Shown here in pieces: positions 62,723-64,000 of a stretch of DNA of 64,000 bases (positions within the stretch are counted from its first letter, which is position 1; every line of letters starts with the position of its first letter). Below the pieces are notes generated by a model that ran no database searches, was not told the origin of the DNA, and worked only from the letters and a program-made list of their open reading frames with translations. This stretch comes from Pseudomonadaceae bacterium (GTDB lineage Bacteria > Pseudomonadota > Gammaproteobacteria > Pseudomonadales > Azotimanducaceae), in NCBI GenBank assembly GCA_024743175.1, contig JANSXA010000005.1, forward strand, positions 248,001 through 312,000, written 5' to 3'. Position numbers and translations under genes: made by a program.

Positions 62723-63322
62723 ATGAATCTATCCGGTCCAGCAGGTCACCTTGAACATCGCCTGGAGCAGCCAGACCAGGCCCGCAGCATCACGGCAATA
62801 CTGAGTCATCCGCACCCACAGTATGGTGGCAACCTTAATGACGCAGTGCTGGCAACAGCCGCGGCGGTCCTTAAAGCGCATCAGTACTCTACCCTGCGAT
62901 TTAATTTCCGCGGTGTCGGTGCGAGCGCAGGTAGTTTCGACGGCAGTGCAGAGGCGCAAGACCTGCTGGCTGTCACAGCAGCTTATGCTGACGCGTATCC
63001 TGAGCACAACATCTGGTGGATCGGCTATTCCTTCGGAGCTGCAATGACGCTGCGCGCGCTGGCCAGCCGGCAACCTCAACGCAGCCTGTTGATCGCACCG
63101 CCCAACAGCGCCATGCAGATCCCTCAACTGACATTCCCGCCTGGAACAGATGTGAGCGCTATCGCCGGCGAACGTGACAGTTACGTTGACGCTGAAGGTT
63201 TAGCGCAAGGCTTTGACATCAAGACGCGCCTTATTGCAGGTGCGGATCATTTCTTTTCCGGCCAGCATGACGAGCTGGCCAGAGTCATCGAAGACTGGAT
63301 TGTCAGCGCGGAGGCAGGCTAA
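62723..63322 (+). CDS. Small alpha/beta hydrolase (COG2945-like)
   Basis: 199 residues. Family features: LSHPHPQYGGNLNDAVLATA (oxyanion region), LRFNFRGVGASAGSFDG, the nucleophile elbow WIGYSFGAAMTLRAL (Ser in GYSFG), the acid in AIAGERDSYVD and the His in IAGADHFFSGQHD. This is a compact hydrolase family with no lid, sometimes annotated as OsmC/YtmA-like or dienelactone hydrolase-like. The substrate is unknown. No signal peptide. Its stop overlaps the stop of the convergent NnrU-type gene by four bases. Confidence 0.88.
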   Translation: MNLSGPAGHLEHRLEQPDQARSITAILSHPHPQYGGNLNDAVLATAAAVLKAHQYSTLRFNFRGVGASAGSFDGSAEAQDLLAVTAAYADAYPEHNIWWIGYSFGAAMTLRALASRQPQRSLLIAPPNSAMQIPQLTFPPGTDVSAIAGERDSYVDAEGLAQGFDIKTRLIAGADHFFSGQHDELARVIEDWIVSAEAG

Positions 63323-63984
63323 ACAACCACCGCGCCGGTATAAAACTCATGGAAATAGTAAGCCGCAACGTAAACCACGAAACCAACCACAAACGGTAAC
63401 AGCCATTCCTGAACTGCCCAGCGATTGCGTCCGGCTAACAGAGCAGCAAACGGGATGTTCGATGACTTTGCAGCCAGCTGTTGCCAGGTCTGGGGATCGG
63501 CCAGTGCCTTTTTGTGATCCATCAATAGCGTGCCGAGGAAACTCACCGTCAGAAACGCAGTAAAAAATACCAGTGAGACCGTATCTCCATTGGCAACAAT
63601 ATGCCCCACGGCCCAGATAATGATGGCCCACTGCATGGGATGCCGGGTGATTCTGAAAACGCCGCGGAATGGCTCTGCCTCAGCCTGTTGCGGGCCCGCC
63701 GCTTTTGGCGCCATGAACCCTCCCACCAGCAGCATCATAGCCAGAGGCATACTCAGCTTTGCATACCAGTACAGGTCAGGATCCGGCATCCACAGGTAAT
63801 CAAACCGGGGTGCCTCTACGTAGACCCAGATGAGATAACCCAACGTTGCTGCTGCAACCAGGGAATAAAAGAGCATATACAGACCTTCACCCATCAGGCG
63901 CACCAGTCCACGCCGCACGGGTGAGCTCGCAATACCCAGATGGGTGCCCACCCAAAGACCTGCTGCCAGCCATAATTCTGCCAT
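63319..63984 (-). CDS. NnrU-like membrane protein
   Basis: 221 residues from the ATG at 63984 (a GTG just before it is also in frame). About six membrane segments. It contains the NnrU/isoprenylcysteine methyltransferase-like block FRITRHPMQWAIIIWAVGHI, with the RHP motif, and LMDHKKALADPQTWQQLAAK. NnrU was linked to nitric-oxide reduction in denitrifiers, but most homologues are uncharacterised and may be membrane methyltransferases. No denitrification genes are seen here, so that role is doubtful. The rest of its neighbourhood lies outside the window. Confidence 0.83.
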   Translation of the reverse strand: MAELWLAAGLWVGTHLGIASSPVRRGLVRLMGEGLYMLFYSLVAAATLGYLIWVYVEAPRFDYLWMPDPDLYWYAKLSMPLAMMLLVGGFMAPKAAGPQQAEAEPFRGVFRITRHPMQWAIIIWAVGHIVANGDTVSLVFFTAFLTVSFLGTLLMDHKKALADPQTWQQLAAKSSNIPFAALLAGRNRWAVQEWLLPFVVGFVVYVAAYYFHEFYTGAVVV

Positions 63985-64000
63985 CACTTACCCCAGAACA

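Overview
The window looks like chromosomal DNA of a free-living, probably aquatic or marine, gammaproteobacterium. This rests on several things. The gene set includes YihY, TldD/TldE, FeoAB with a Fur-type box, YghU- and YfcG-like glutathione transferases, ECF sigma/anti-sigma pairs, a CobW-type GTPase and an NnrU-like protein. Genes are packed densely, with many 4-bp (ATGA/GTGA/TTGA) overlaps, and GC content is moderate. I cannot name the genus. I saw no rRNA, tRNA, insertion sequence, phage, integrase or CRISPR array.

Layout. 1-2800: the tail of a TPR protein (probably a receptor-type Ser/Thr kinase), a membrane protein and a secreted LamG-like protein. 2935-6415: a ribose-type ABC importer (binding lipoprotein, double ATPase, permease). 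6438-7403: a secreted protein of unknown function, then a 339-bp gene-free region. 7743-10396: an adjacent TldD/TldE metalloprotease pair. 10516-14351: a secreted MTA/SAH-deaminase-like amidohydrolase, a Cys-type sulfatase and a 3-hydroxyacyl-CoA dehydrogenase. 14489-23688: YihY, two methyltransferases, an alpha/beta hydrolase, two more amidohydrolases, a CobW GTPase and an MFS exporter. 23891-28694: a Rieske oxygenase with its TetR regulator and a palindromic operator candidate, two glutathione transferases and an EstB-like serine hydrolase; together these look like a xenobiotic or aromatic-compound module.

28786-36359 is a regulatory block. An ECF sigma factor is followed, with 4-bp overlap, by an unusual membrane protein that joins a zinc-binding anti-sigma domain to a bactofilin-like beta-repeat domain and a C-terminal membrane bundle. 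FeoAB follows under a good Fur-box match. Next comes a second ECF sigma/anti-sigma pair with a secreted coiled-coil partner, facing a MerR-HTH/TPR fusion. The anti-sigma/bactofilin fusion is my best candidate for an undescribed system: its topology puts the polymer-forming-type domain in the periplasm, wired to an ECF sigma factor.

36473-45448: a membrane protein, a NUDIX hydrolase, an LLM-type oxidoreductase, two tandem small secreted paralogues, a Sir2 deacylase, a circularly permuted ATP-grasp/alpha-E pair, a GST and a class C beta-lactamase-like hydrolase. 45479-49713 (minus strand) reads as one operon: sodium:solute symporter, ThDP-dependent decarboxylase/synthase-like enzyme, small membrane protein and isocitrate lyase/PEP mutase superfamily enzyme, probably for uptake and C-C cleavage of an unidentified organic acid. 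49821-53915 (plus): a 64-aa membrane protein, a TauD-like dioxygenase, a DUF3604 protein and a HIT protein. 53922-57033: a YfcG-like GST, an XRE-type regulator and a 7TM-PAS-GGDEF diguanylate cyclase. 57056-62571 (minus): a Gld-like ABC exporter operon (ATPase, fused permease/GldG, DUF4340 protein) ending in a PAP2 phosphatase. 62723-63984: an alpha/beta hydrolase and an NnrU-like membrane protein, tail to tail.
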